Shown here: positions 7,598 to 16,303 of the stretch, piece after piece
How positions within the stretch are numbered: position 1 is the stretch's first letter
Layout of the letters: each line of letters starts with the position of its first letter
NCBI GenBank assembly: GCA_018262985.1
Contig: JADFDI010000003.1
Location: forward strand, 347,577-411,576
Source: Spirochaetota bacterium
Lineage (GTDB): Bacteria > Spirochaetota > Spirochaetia > Treponematales > UBA12059
Direction: 5' to 3'
DNA: 64,000 bases
Made by a program: the position numbers and the translations under genes
The notes under the pieces: generated by a model
The model's database searches: none
Seen by the model: the letters and a program-made list of their open reading frames with translations, nothing else
Told to the model about the DNA's origin: nothing

Positions 7598-9523
7598 ATG
7601 GAAGCAGGTTCGGAGAAGGGAAGGGTGCCGGGACTCGGCGGCCGCTACCTCGTGGCGGTCAGCGGGAGCGGCAACTCCGAATATCTCGTGCGCTGGACCG
7701 AGGCGGCCGCGCGGCGCCTCGACGCCAAGTGGATAGCCCTCCACGTCCGGGGACCGCGCCCGGAGCCCGACCCCGCCGCCCTCGAGCGGAACCTCGGTCT
7801 GGCCGCCAGCCTCGGCGCCGAGGTCGTCACCGCGCAGGGCGACGACGTCGCCGAGGCGATAATCCGCCACGCGCGCATGCTGAAGGCCTCGGCCCTGGTC
7901 ATCGGCAAGGCCGACGAGGTTCCCGCGCAGTTCCTCGGAAGGCGTAGCCTCACCGAGGAGATAGTCCGCGAGTCCGGCGACCTGGACCTCATCGTGCTCC
8001 GGGGCGAGAATCCCGTGCCCCTTCCGAAGCGTCGCCGCGGCCGGCCGCTTCCGCCACCGCGCCTCCGCGACGGGCTCATCGCGCTCGGCGCCCTGGCGGC
8101 CGTCACCGCGCTCGGCCTCGTCGCCCGCCCGGCGCTCGGCTACCGCTCCATCTCGATCCTCTACCTGCTGGCCATCATCAGCCTGCCCTTCGCCTGCGGG
8201 CGGAGGACGGTGATCGCGGCCGCGGCCCTGAGCGCCCTGCTCTGGAATTTCGTGTTCATCCCGCCGCAGCTCACCTTCTCGATCGGCAGCCTCGAGGACC
8301 TGCTCATGTTCGCCGCCTTCTTCCTCGCGGCCTTCGCCGGCGGCATCATGACCTCGCGGCTGCGCGAGAAGGAGGAGGCGCTGTCGCTGCGCGAAAGGCG
8401 CACCGCCCTCCTCTACGGCCTCACCCAGAGTCTGACCCGCGTGCGCGGGGTCGAGGAGATCGCAGCGCTCGGCTCGGCCTTCGCCGCCGAGCACCTCGGC
8501 GCCGTTGTCGGCTTTTGGCTGCGCGGTCCGGACGGCGCTCTCGAATCGGGCAAGCCGCTCCGGCCGGCCGCGGGCAGGTCGCGTCGCGCCGACCCCGACC
8601 CGGGCGCCGCGCGCACGGCGTTCACCATGAACACCGCCGTGGAGGACGGGGCCGCCTGCCTTTACCTTCCCCTCCGCGCGCCGGACGCCGCCATCGGCGT
8701 GGTCGTCGCCGAGGGTCCCGGGCGGAAGCCCTTCCGCGGCGAAAGCCGCGAACTTCTGGCCACCCTCGCCGGCAACATGGCGCTGGCTTTCGAGCGGGAG
8801 CTGCTCGCCGCCGCCAACGAGGAACACAAGCTGCTCGACGAGTCGGCGCGCCTCTCGCGCGTCCTGCTCAACCACGTCTCGCACGAGCTCAGGACCCCGC
8901 TCACGACCATCAAGGGTTCGGTCAGCGGCCTGCTCGACGGCAGCGCCGGCGAGGACCCGGTCTTCCGCGAGGAACTCCTCGGCGAGACCCTCAAGGCCGC
9001 GGACAAGCTCAACGCCCTGGTGGAGGACCTGCTCTCGATGAGCCGCCTCGAGACCGGCTCGCTCAGGCTCCGGCGCGAGCGGACCTGCGTCGCGGAGCTC
9101 GTCGCGACCGCGCAGGGCGGTCTCGCCGACGAGCTCGCCGGTCGGACGGTGCGCATGGACGGGTCCTGCGCCGAGGCGGAGTTCGAAGTCGACCCGGCCC
9201 TCATGGTCCAGGTGTTCCGGAACATCCTGAGGAACTACGCCGCCTACACGCAGGACGGGGCCGTCCTCGAGGTGCGCGCGACGACGCTCTGGGAGGATCT
9301 CGCGGTGAGCTTCTCCGACGACGGCCCCGGCGTCCCGCCCCGCGAGCTTCCCTCCCTCTTCGACACCTTTTACCGAGGCTCGAACGGCGCGCGGAAGCCG
9401 GGCTCCGGGCTCGGACTGTCCATCTGCAAGGGAATAGTCGAAGCCCACGGCGGCACCGTCGCCGCCCGTCCCTCCGCCTCGGGCGGGCTCGAGATCGCGC
9501 TCAGGCTGCCGAGGAAGCCATGA
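7598..9523 (+). CDS. KdpD-like sensor histidine kinase (USP-DUF4118-GAF-HisKA-HATPase)
   Basis: The 641-residue kinase begins with a universal-stress-protein-like domain (about 15-135). Four closely spaced membrane segments of the DUF4118 type (about 158-252) and a GAF-like region (about 265-400) follow. The phosphoacceptor His429 lies in NHVSHELRTPLTTIKGS, and the ATPase carries an N box (RNILRNY), DDGPGVP and GSGLGLSICKG. It has the C-terminal architecture of KdpD but lacks the N-terminal KdpD Walker-A domain. It overlaps the regulator gene by four bases (ATGA). Its likely signal is potassium or turgor, since channel genes follow rather than kdpFABC. Confidence 0.9.
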   Translation: MEAGSEKGRVPGLGGRYLVAVSGSGNSEYLVRWTEAAARRLDAKWIALHVRGPRPEPDPAALERNLGLAASLGAEVVTAQGDDVAEAIIRHARMLKASALVIGKADEVPAQFLGRRSLTEEIVRESGDLDLIVLRGENPVPLPKRRRGRPLPPPRLRDGLIALGALAAVTALGLVARPALGYRSISILYLLAIISLPFACGRRTVIAAAALSALLWNFVFIPPQLTFSIGSLEDLLMFAAFFLAAFAGGIMTSRLREKEEALSLRERRTALLYGLTQSLTRVRGVEEIAALGSAFAAEHLGAVVGFWLRGPDGALESGKPLRPAAGRSRRADPDPGAARTAFTMNTAVEDGAACLYLPLRAPDAAIGVVVAEGPGRKPFRGESRELLATLAGNMALAFERELLAAANEEHKLLDESARLSRVLLNHVSHELRTPLTTIKGSVSGLLDGSAGEDPVFREELLGETLKAADKLNALVEDLLSMSRLETGSLRLRRERTCVAELVATAQGGLADELAGRTVRMDGSCAEAEFEVDPALMVQVFRNILRNYAAYTQDGAVLEVRATTLWEDLAVSFSDDGPGVPPRELPSLFDTFYRGSNGARKPGSGLGLSICKGIVEAHGGTVAARPSASGGLEIALRLPRKP

Positions 9524-10203
9524 AGGAGATCCTGGTCGTCGACGACGAGCTCGCGATCCGCAGGTTGCTCAGGCTCTGCCTCGAGCGCGAGGGCTACGCC
9601 GTGTCCGAGGCCGGCTCGGGGGGCGAGGGCTTGAACCGCTTCATGGGCTCCAAGCCCGACCTGGTCCTCCTCGACCTCGGTCTGCCCGACATGGACGGCC
9701 GGGAGCTGCTCGGCCGGATCCGTGCCCGCGGAGACACGCCCGTCGTCATCCTCTCGGTGCGCGACGCCGAGGCCGACATCATGGACCTGCTCGACTCGGG
9801 CGCCGACGACTACCTCACCAAGCCCTTCGGCACCGGCGAGCTCCTCGCGCGCGTCCGCGTCGCGCTCCGCCATCGGACCCCGCAGGCCATGAGCGGCCGC
9901 CGCGTGACCGTCGGCGCCATCGAGGTGGACATGGACACCCGCGAGGCCTTCCGCGGCGAGGCGGAGGAGAAGCTCACCCCCACCGAATGGGCGCTGCTCC
10001 TCGCCTTCCTCAGGAACTCCGGCAAGATCATGACGCGCCGCCAGATCCTCCGGGAAGTTTGGGGGCCTAACATGGAGGAGGAGTACAACAACCTCCGCGT
10101 CTACGTGAACCAGCTCAGACGGAAAATCGAGCCGGACCCGTCCGTGCCCACGGTGCTGCTGACCGAACCCGGCGTCGGTTACCGGCTCCGGATCGCGACC
10201 TGA
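9520..10203 (+). CDS. KdpE-like OmpR-family response regulator
   Basis: The 227-residue protein has a receiver domain with acidic pair D8/D9, phosphoacceptor D52 in LLDLGLPDMDG, and K101 in YLTKPF. An OmpR/PhoB winged-helix domain (about 130-225) ends in NLRVYVNQLRRKIE and GVGYRL, close to the KdpE consensus. The ATG at 9520 overlaps the kinase stop codon, so translation is coupled. It should regulate the downstream Ktr genes and perhaps its own operon. Neighbours and motifs agree on the assignment. Confidence 0.92.
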   Translation: MKEILVVDDELAIRRLLRLCLEREGYAVSEAGSGGEGLNRFMGSKPDLVLLDLGLPDMDGRELLGRIRARGDTPVVILSVRDAEADIMDLLDSGADDYLTKPFGTGELLARVRVALRHRTPQAMSGRRVTVGAIEVDMDTREAFRGEAEEKLTPTEWALLLAFLRNSGKIMTRRQILREVWGPNMEEEYNNLRVYVNQLRRKIEPDPSVPTVLLTEPGVGYRLRIAT

Positions 10204-10204
10204 C

Positions 10205-11527
10205 ATGGGCAGAAGCGAACCCTCCGACGCGCTCTTCCTCGTCGGATTCTTCGCCCTCGCCATCCTCGCGGGCACCGTCGCCCTGTCCGTGCCGGCCGCG
10301 TGGGCGGGGCCGGGGAGCCTCGCCTTCATCGACTCCTTCTTCATCGCCACCTCCGCGGTTTGCGTGACCGGCCTCGCGACCGTGGACGTCGCCGACTTCA
10401 GCCGCTACGGGCAGCTCGTCGTCCTCTCCCTGATCCAGGTCGGGGGGCTCGGCATCATCTCGTTCACCTCGCTCTTCCTCCTCATGCCGGGGCGGCGCCT
10501 GCCGTTCCGCCGCCTCGGCTCCATCAGGAGCTTCTCGCTCGGCGACGTGGAGCACGATCCCCGTCGCATAGTCCGGAACATCGTGGCCTTCACGCTGATC
10601 ATCGAGCTCGCGGGCGCGGCGGCGCTGTTCGCAGCCTTCTCCCGGGCCGGCGTCGCGGACGCCGCGTTCGCGGCGGTCTTCCACTCCGTCTCGGCCTTCT
10701 GCAACGCGGGCTTCTCGCCCTTCCGGGACAGCCTGGAGGGTTTTTCCGGTAATCCGGTCGTGCTCGGCGTCATCGCGGTCCTGGTGGTCGCCGGCGGCAT
10801 CGGCTTCATCGTCATCCAGGACCTCGAGCGCAGGTTCCGCGGGAAGCGCCGGGCACTGAGCGCGCACACGAAGCTGGTGCTCTCCGTCACCGCCTTCCTC
10901 GTCATCTCGTCGGGCATGGCCTTCTGGCTCATCGAGCGCGAAGGCGCCTTCGCCGGCATGTCCCCGCTCGACGCGGCGGCCAACGCCGCCTTCCAGGCGA
11001 TCACCCCGCGTACCGCTGGCTTCGACGCGGTGCCGCAGGCGGGCCTCGCCGACGCATCGAAGGCCCTGACCGTCGCGCTCATGTTCATAGGCGGGGCGCC
11101 GGGCTCCATAGCGGGCGGCATCAAGGTCTCGACCGCTTTCCTCGTCGTGCTGGCCGCGCTCGGGCGGCGTAACGCGCGGGGCGAGATCAATGCCTTCGGG
11201 CTTCGGTATCCGGCGGAGACGACCGACCGGGCGGTGCGCTACTTCCTCAAGGCGGGGCTCCTGCTCGTGGCCGCCACCGCGGCCCTGGGCTTCGCGGAAG
11301 GTCCGCGAGGGGCCGGCTTCGGCTCGTCGGTCTTCGAGACGGTGTCCGCGTTCGGCACGGTCGGGCTCTCGCTCGGCTTGACGAAGGCCCTCGGCGTCGC
11401 GGGGAAGCTGGTGGTCATGGCGACCATGTTCGCTGGCCGGGTGGGTCTGGTGGCGCTCGCGTTTCCCGCGCGCGCCGGCCGCGCCGTCTACGCGGTCTAT
11501 CCTGAGGCCGAAGTGCTCGTGGGGTGA
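10205..11527 (+). CDS. ktrB: TrkH/KtrB-family potassium channel subunit
   Basis: The 440-residue protein is very hydrophobic. It carries the four pore-loop signatures of the Trk/Ktr superfamily: SAVCVTGLATVD, FCNAGFSPF, TPRTAGFDAVP and FGTVGLSLGL. Each has the conserved filter glycine. Its length matches KtrB (about 440-450) better than TrkH (about 480). It starts one base after the regulator stop codon and runs into the gene for the cytoplasmic RCK subunit, so the two proteins should form a potassium uptake channel gated by nucleotide binding. It may depend on sodium, as known KtrB proteins do. Confidence 0.92.
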   Translation: MGRSEPSDALFLVGFFALAILAGTVALSVPAAWAGPGSLAFIDSFFIATSAVCVTGLATVDVADFSRYGQLVVLSLIQVGGLGIISFTSLFLLMPGRRLPFRRLGSIRSFSLGDVEHDPRRIVRNIVAFTLIIELAGAAALFAAFSRAGVADAAFAAVFHSVSAFCNAGFSPFRDSLEGFSGNPVVLGVIAVLVVAGGIGFIVIQDLERRFRGKRRALSAHTKLVLSVTAFLVISSGMAFWLIEREGAFAGMSPLDAAANAAFQAITPRTAGFDAVPQAGLADASKALTVALMFIGGAPGSIAGGIKVSTAFLVVLAALGRRNARGEINAFGLRYPAETTDRAVRYFLKAGLLLVAATAALGFAEGPRGAGFGSSVFETVSAFGTVGLSLGLTKALGVAGKLVVMATMFAGRVGLVALAFPARAGRAVYAVYPEAEVLVG

Positions 11528-11532
11528 GGGGT

Positions 11533-12261
11533 ATGAAGCAATTCCTCGTGATCGGACTCGGGTATTTCGGCAGGAACGTCCTCGACGAGCTTCTCGAGCT
11601 CGGCGCCGAGGTGCTGGTCATCGACCGCGACCGCGAGCTCCTCGACCGCTACCAGGGAAGGCGCATCAGCGCCTACGCCATCGAATCGCTGAGCGAAGCG
11701 AGCCTGCGCCGCATCCTGCCCGGACCCGTGGACGGGGTGGTCATCGACATGGGCGAGCGGGTCGAGTCCTCGATACTCGCGACGAGCTACTGCCGGAAGC
11801 TCGGCATCGCCCAGATCGTCGTCAAGGCAGAGGACGGGGAACACGCCGAGATCCTCGAGCTGGTGGGCGCCACCCGCATCGTCTTCCCCAACCGCGAGGC
11901 GGCCAAGCGGGTGACGCCCCTCATGCTCTCGTCGGCCCTGCTCAACTACCTGCCGGTCTCGGGCAAGCTCGCCATCGCTGAGATCGCAGTGCCGGATTCC
12001 TTCGTCGGCCGCAACGTGCTCGAGGTCGGGCTCAGGAAGAACCACGGACTCAATCTGATCTCGGTCAAGAACGGCGACGAGGACTACGGTCCCTTCGTGC
12101 CCGAGTACGCGTTCCGCACGGGCGACGTCGCGCTGGTCTCCGGCACCGACGCCCAGCTCGAGGCTTTCGCCGCCTCCGCGGGCCGGGGGAACGGGCGGGC
12201 GGGGCGGCGGGCCCGGGCGGAGCTCAGGTTCGGCAAGCTGTTCGGTTTGGGCCGTCGCTGA
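11533..12261 (+). CDS. ktrA: KtrA/TrkA-type RCK potassium channel regulatory subunit
   Basis: The 242-residue cytoplasmic protein has an RCK_N Rossmann fold starting VIGLGYFGRNV, an acidic residue at the end of strand 2 (VIDRDRE) and a C-terminal RCK_C domain with LRKNHGLNLISVK. It binds NAD(H) or ATP/ADP in known homologues and gates KtrB. I favour the ATG at 11533. A GTG at 11524 overlaps the ktrB stop codon and would add three residues; the ribosome site does not settle the choice. The gene closes the four-gene cassette. The right-hand 115-bp direct repeat begins 30 bases after its stop. Confidence 0.9.
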   Translation: MKQFLVIGLGYFGRNVLDELLELGAEVLVIDRDRELLDRYQGRRISAYAIESLSEASLRRILPGPVDGVVIDMGERVESSILATSYCRKLGIAQIVVKAEDGEHAEILELVGATRIVFPNREAAKRVTPLMLSSALLNYLPVSGKLAIAEIAVPDSFVGRNVLEVGLRKNHGLNLISVKNGDEDYGPFVPEYAFRTGDVALVSGTDAQLEAFAASAGRGNGRAGRRARAELRFGKLFGLGRR

Positions 12262-12290
12262 GTCCGTCGGGCCCCCTCCGGTCTCCGTCA

Positions 12291-12377
12291 TCCGGAAGCT
12301 TCGTGACACCTCCCGCTCCATGCCACCCGGAAGCTTCGTGACAGCTCCTGTCGCAGCAATCCGGAAGCTTCGTGACA
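12291..12377 (+). repeat. Three-copy array of the 18-bp repeat (array B)
   Basis: Copies occur at 12291-12308, 12326-12343 and 12360-12377, with 35- and 34-bp spacing and the same orientation as array A. They lie between ktrA and the ABC transporter gene. Apart from the first base, the array corresponds to the last three copies of array A. Confidence 0.95.
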
Positions 12378-12406
12378 CCCGCTTCCCGTTGCCTCGCGCG
12401 GGGGGG
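12292..12406 (+). repeat. Right copy of the 115-bp direct repeat
   Basis: It matches 7380-7494 at 114 of 115 positions. The two copies are 4912 bp apart and enclose exactly the four potassium genes. The repeat ends in a G7 tract, where the left copy has G10. Confidence 0.95.
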
Positions 12407-12418
12407 CCGCGCTATCAT
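12389..12418 (+). promoter_or_regulatory. Candidate promoter for the ABC transporter, with a G7 tract in its spacer
   Basis: TTGCCT at 12389-12394 and TATCAT at 12413-12418 are separated by 18 bp that include seven consecutive G residues. The -35 element lies inside the 115-bp repeat and the -10 element lies outside it. The ABC transporter ATG follows 38 bases later. Confidence 0.4.
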
Positions 12419-12456
12419 CCGGCGCCGTCCTCCGTCCCGGCCGAACAGGAACACCC

Positions 12457-15400
12457 ATGAAATCCGTTTTCCGCCGCTTCCTCGAACGCGTCCTCTTCAT
12501 CAACGTGCCCGCCTGGAAGCGGGCCATCGCCGGAAGCGGCTCCTGGGATCCGTCCCTTTCCGAGCTGCCGCCCGGACTCGACGTTCGCCGGACCTCGTGG
12601 CGCGACGCCCACCTCGACGCCCGATCGGAACTCGCCCTCATCTTCTCCATGTGGAAGCCCGGTCGCGCCTGGATAGCCCGCGCGGTCCTCCTCGACTCGA
12701 GCTACGCCCTGCTCTCGGTGGCGCTCGTTCGCCTCCTCGAGACCGCGCTCACGCTGATCGAGCGGCCCGGCTCGGGCGCCCTCGCCGCCCTGCTGGAGTC
12801 GACCGGCCTGGCGCGCCTCGTCGCCCCGCCCCCGGGCGGCTTCGACTCTCTGCGCGAAGGCCTTTTCTGGAGCTTCCTCATCCTGCTCGTCGGCGCGTTG
12901 TCCGCCCTGGCGCGCTCGCACGCCACGCGCTGCAACGTGACCGGCGCCACCTTCATCCAGGGCGTCTCGGTGCCGGCCTTCTTTTCGCGCGTCCTTGACC
13001 TGCCACCGGAGGTCCGGCGCGCCGAAAGCTCGGGCAGCCTCCAGGAGAAGGTCTGGCGCGACGTGACGGACGCCTCGTTCGCCGCCTGCTACGTTTCCGA
13101 CGGCTTCGCGACTCCCATCCGGCTAGTCCTGTTCACCGTCACGCTCTTCCAGCTCGTGGGCGCGTCGGGAATCGCGGCCCTGCTCGCCATCGCGCTGGCC
13201 ATCGGCGTCTCGTCCGCGCTCGGCCGCGCGCTCCGCCACCGCACGCGCGAACTCCGCGACCGGCGTTCCGAACGGGTCAACCTGGTCACCAGGACCGTGC
13301 AGGCCGTCCGCGTGGTCAAGGCCTTCGTCCTCGAGACCTTCTTCCGAGGCCGCGTGCAGGAGCAGCGCAGGGTCGAGATGGGCCTCGTGCGGCGCGTCAT
13401 GACCCTCGAGGCGGGCCTCGCGGTCATGAACATCGCGAGCCGGGTGCTGGTCGCCCTGGCAACTTTCGGCGCCTACACCCTGCTCGGGAACGAGCTCACG
13501 CCCTCCATCGTCTTCACCACGCTCTTCGTGCTCAAGGGCATCGAGTCCGAGCTCTCGATGATCAACGACATCATCAGGAACGTCTCGCGGGTGCGCAGCT
13601 CGGGAGCCCGGCTCCTGCCCCTCGCGCGCGCGAAGGGCGTCGGTGCGCCACCCTCGATCGACGAAGCGGAAGCGCCCGGCGCCGCGCTCGCGTTCGAGGG
13701 CTACACGGCGCGCCACGACGACGCGGAAGCGCCCTGCCTCCGGAACCTGGAGCTCCGCGTGGCGCGCGGCGAGGCCGTGGCCGTGGTGGGGGCGGTGGGC
13801 TGCGGGAAGTCCTCGCTCTTCAAGGCCCTGCGCAAGCAGCTCGTGACGGTCGCGGGCCGCGTCGCGACGGTCCGGCGCGAGGGCCGGGAGGCGAGGCTCG
13901 GCTGGGCCTCCCAGGATCCCTTCGTCATGAACGCCTCCCTGCGGGAAAACATCGATTTCGGCTCGGGGGTGGACGCGGCCGCGCTCGAACGGATCATCGA
14001 CGCCTGCGCCCTCCGCGCCGACCTCGAGGCCATGCCCGCAGGCCTCGACACCGAGATCGGCGAGAACGGCCTCAACCTTTCCGGGGGACAGAAGGCCCGG
14101 GTCCAGCTCGCGCGCGTCGCCGCGCAGGATCCGGACCTCGTGTTGCTCGACGACCCCTTGTCCGCGGTGGACCACCACACCGAGGCGGAGCTGCTCGAGC
14201 GCCTCGTCTTCGGTCTGTGGAAGGATGCGACGCGCGTGGTGGCGACCCACCGGCTCGGCTCGCTCGGGCGCTTCGACCGCGTGGTCTTCATGGTCGACGG
14301 CGCCGTGGCCGCGACGGGCGGCCACGAGGAACTGCTGACCTCGTGCCCCGACTACGCGGCCTTCGTGTCGCACCACGCCGCCGTCGAGGGCGAGGCGAAG
14401 GGGCCGAGGGAGGCGGCGTCGGCCCAAGCGCTCGAAGGCGGGCCAGCGGACGCTTCGGGGGGCAGGGTGACGGTCGAGGAGGCGACGAGGACGGGCAAGG
14501 GCGGAAAGCCCGCGCTGCTCGTCCTGCTTTCCGACCTGATGGACGGATCGGGCATGGGGAGGGCCGGCTTCGCCGCGCTGCTCGCCCTGGCCGTCTCGGC
14601 CTGGGCCGTGTTCCGGCTCCTCCCCGACGCCTGGCTCGCGGCCTGGAGCGGAGAGCGCGACGCTTCCTTCATCGGACCCCTCCTTGCGCCCCTGCTCGGG
14701 AGCGCGGGCGCGAACCTGCTCGCCTACGCCGGGCTTTCCGCGCTCCTCCTCGTCGTCGACGCGGGACTTTCGATAGCCTGGATGCTGCTCATGACCGCCC
14801 TCGCGACGCGGACGCACGAGCGCATGCTCTCCGCGCTGCTCGCCGCGCCGACGCGCTTCTTCGACTCGACGCCCTCGGGACGGATCGTCAACCGTTTCTC
14901 GATCGACCTCGGCGAGGTCGACTCGACGCTCGGCTCGGCGGGCATCCTCTTCCTGCGCGGCGCGCTCGAGATCTCGCTCTCGATCGTCTTCTGCCTGCTC
15001 CTCGTGCCCTCCACCGTCCTGGTGTTCCCGCCGGTCGTCGCGCTCTTCCTGCTCCTCAACCGCGTGAACCTGCCCCTGAGCCGGGCCCAGCGCAAGTACG
15101 GCTCGGCGCAGACCGGCAAGGCGCTCTCGCTCGTCAAGGAAGGGGCCGCGGGCGCGGAGACCGTCGCGGCGCACGGGCGTGGCGCCTGGTTCGAGCGGCT
15201 GCTCAGGGAGCGGCTCGCGGCGCACAACGCGGTGGAGCTCGCGCGCATGGCCACGCGCACCTGGTACGGCGTCCGCGCCGAGACCCTGCCCGCCCTGATG
15301 CTCTCGGCCGTCGCCGCGCTCGCCTTCCTGTCGCGCTCGGGCGGGGGCGCCTCGGTCGCCGCCGTGGCCGGGCTGGCCCTGGTCTACGCCCAGGCGGTGG

Positions 15401-16239
15401 GCTCGGGTTTCGGCCGCATCATGTGGAGCTGGAACCAGAGCGAGATCGCCTTCGTCGGCTACGAGCGCTGCAAGGAGTACGCCGACCTCGAGCGCGAGGC
15501 GCCGACGACGCGCGCCCCGGTCCTCTCGCCCGAGGCGCCCTGGCCGACGGAAGGCCGCGTCGAATTCCGCGAGACGACGCTGCGCTACGCCGAAGAGCTG
15601 CCGCTCGTCCTCAAGGGCGTCTCGTTCGAGGTCTCAGGCGGCGCGCACGCGGGACTCGTCGGGCGCACGGGCTGCGGGAAGAGCACGCTACTGCAGGCCC
15701 TGCTCCGCTTCGTCGAGCTCGAGTCGGGTTCGATACTCGTGGACGGCGTCGACGTCGCTTCCATTCCCCTCGAGCGGCTCAGGCGAGCCATCGCCTTCAT
15801 TCCCCAGGATCCTGTGCTCTTTCCCGGCACGCTCCGCTCGAACCTCGACCCGCTCGGGCGCCGGGAGGACGCGGCGCTGCTCTCGGCGCTCGCCCGCGCC
15901 GGGCTCTTCCGGCTCGCGACCGCGGGCGGCCTCGAATCGGAGGTGCAGGGCGCGGGCGAGAACCTGAGCCGCGGCGAGCGCCAGCTCGTGTGCCTGGCGC
16001 GGGCTTTCCTTCTCGAGGCGCGCATCATCCTGCTCGACGAGGCCACAGCCAGCGTCGACGTGGCGACCGACACCGCCATCCAGCGCGTGGTCGAGCGCGA
16101 ATGCCGCGGCCTCACCGTGCTGACCGTTGCGCACCGGCTCGGCACCCTCAAGGCCGCCACCCGCGTCGTGGAGCTGTCCGCGGGGAAGGTCGTCGCCGTC
16201 AGGGACCGGGCGCGCGCGGATGATCCCGTGCCCGCCTGA
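12457..16239 (+). CDS. Full-length single-chain ABC exporter resembling the ABCC/MRP subfamily
   Basis: The 1260-residue protein has the order TMD1 (about 70-370), NBD1, TMD2 (about 690-1000), NBD2. NBD1 has Walker A GAVGCGKSS near 445, signature LSGGQKARV near 540 and Walker B LVLLDDPLSAVDHHT. NBD2 has GRTGCGKST near 1066, the degenerate signature LSRGERQL and ILLDEATASVD. DDPLSAVD in NBD1 is a hallmark of eukaryotic-type ABCC (MRP/CFTR) proteins, whereas most bacterial exporters are half-transporters. The substrate cannot be predicted; organic anions or conjugates would be the family default. It appears to be transcribed on its own, possibly followed by the esterase gene. Confidence 0.9.
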   Translation: MKSVFRRFLERVLFINVPAWKRAIAGSGSWDPSLSELPPGLDVRRTSWRDAHLDARSELALIFSMWKPGRAWIARAVLLDSSYALLSVALVRLLETALTLIERPGSGALAALLESTGLARLVAPPPGGFDSLREGLFWSFLILLVGALSALARSHATRCNVTGATFIQGVSVPAFFSRVLDLPPEVRRAESSGSLQEKVWRDVTDASFAACYVSDGFATPIRLVLFTVTLFQLVGASGIAALLAIALAIGVSSALGRALRHRTRELRDRRSERVNLVTRTVQAVRVVKAFVLETFFRGRVQEQRRVEMGLVRRVMTLEAGLAVMNIASRVLVALATFGAYTLLGNELTPSIVFTTLFVLKGIESELSMINDIIRNVSRVRSSGARLLPLARAKGVGAPPSIDEAEAPGAALAFEGYTARHDDAEAPCLRNLELRVARGEAVAVVGAVGCGKSSLFKALRKQLVTVAGRVATVRREGREARLGWASQDPFVMNASLRENIDFGSGVDAAALERIIDACALRADLEAMPAGLDTEIGENGLNLSGGQKARVQLARVAAQDPDLVLLDDPLSAVDHHTEAELLERLVFGLWKDATRVVATHRLGSLGRFDRVVFMVDGAVAATGGHEELLTSCPDYAAFVSHHAAVEGEAKGPREAASAQALEGGPADASGGRVTVEEATRTGKGGKPALLVLLSDLMDGSGMGRAGFAALLALAVSAWAVFRLLPDAWLAAWSGERDASFIGPLLAPLLGSAGANLLAYAGLSALLLVVDAGLSIAWMLLMTALATRTHERMLSALLAAPTRFFDSTPSGRIVNRFSIDLGEVDSTLGSAGILFLRGALEISLSIVFCLLLVPSTVLVFPPVVALFLLLNRVNLPLSRAQRKYGSAQTGKALSLVKEGAAGAETVAAHGRGAWFERLLRERLAAHNAVELARMATRTWYGVRAETLPALMLSAVAALAFLSRSGGGASVAAVAGLALVYAQAVGSGFGRIMWSWNQSEIAFVGYERCKEYADLEREAPTTRAPVLSPEAPWPTEGRVEFRETTLRYAEELPLVLKGVSFEVSGGAHAGLVGRTGCGKSTLLQALLRFVELESGSILVDGVDVASIPLERLRRAIAFIPQDPVLFPGTLRSNLDPLGRREDAALLSALARAGLFRLATAGGLESEVQGAGENLSRGERQLVCLARAFLLEARIILLDEATASVDVATDTAIQRVVERECRGLTVLTVAHRLGTLKAATRVVELSAGKVVAVRDRARADDPVPA

Positions 16240-16303
16240 CGCGACCGCCGCGTTCCGGCGCCGGCGCTGGCGCCGCGCCGCGTTTTATGCGAACATCGGG
16301 CCC

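Noticed and set aside
7380-12406. Integron attC sites around the potassium cassette
   Set aside because: The repeats lack the GTTRRRY core and the paired R/L-box structure of attC, and no integrase is present. The cassette is also larger than typical and promoterless gene order does not fit.
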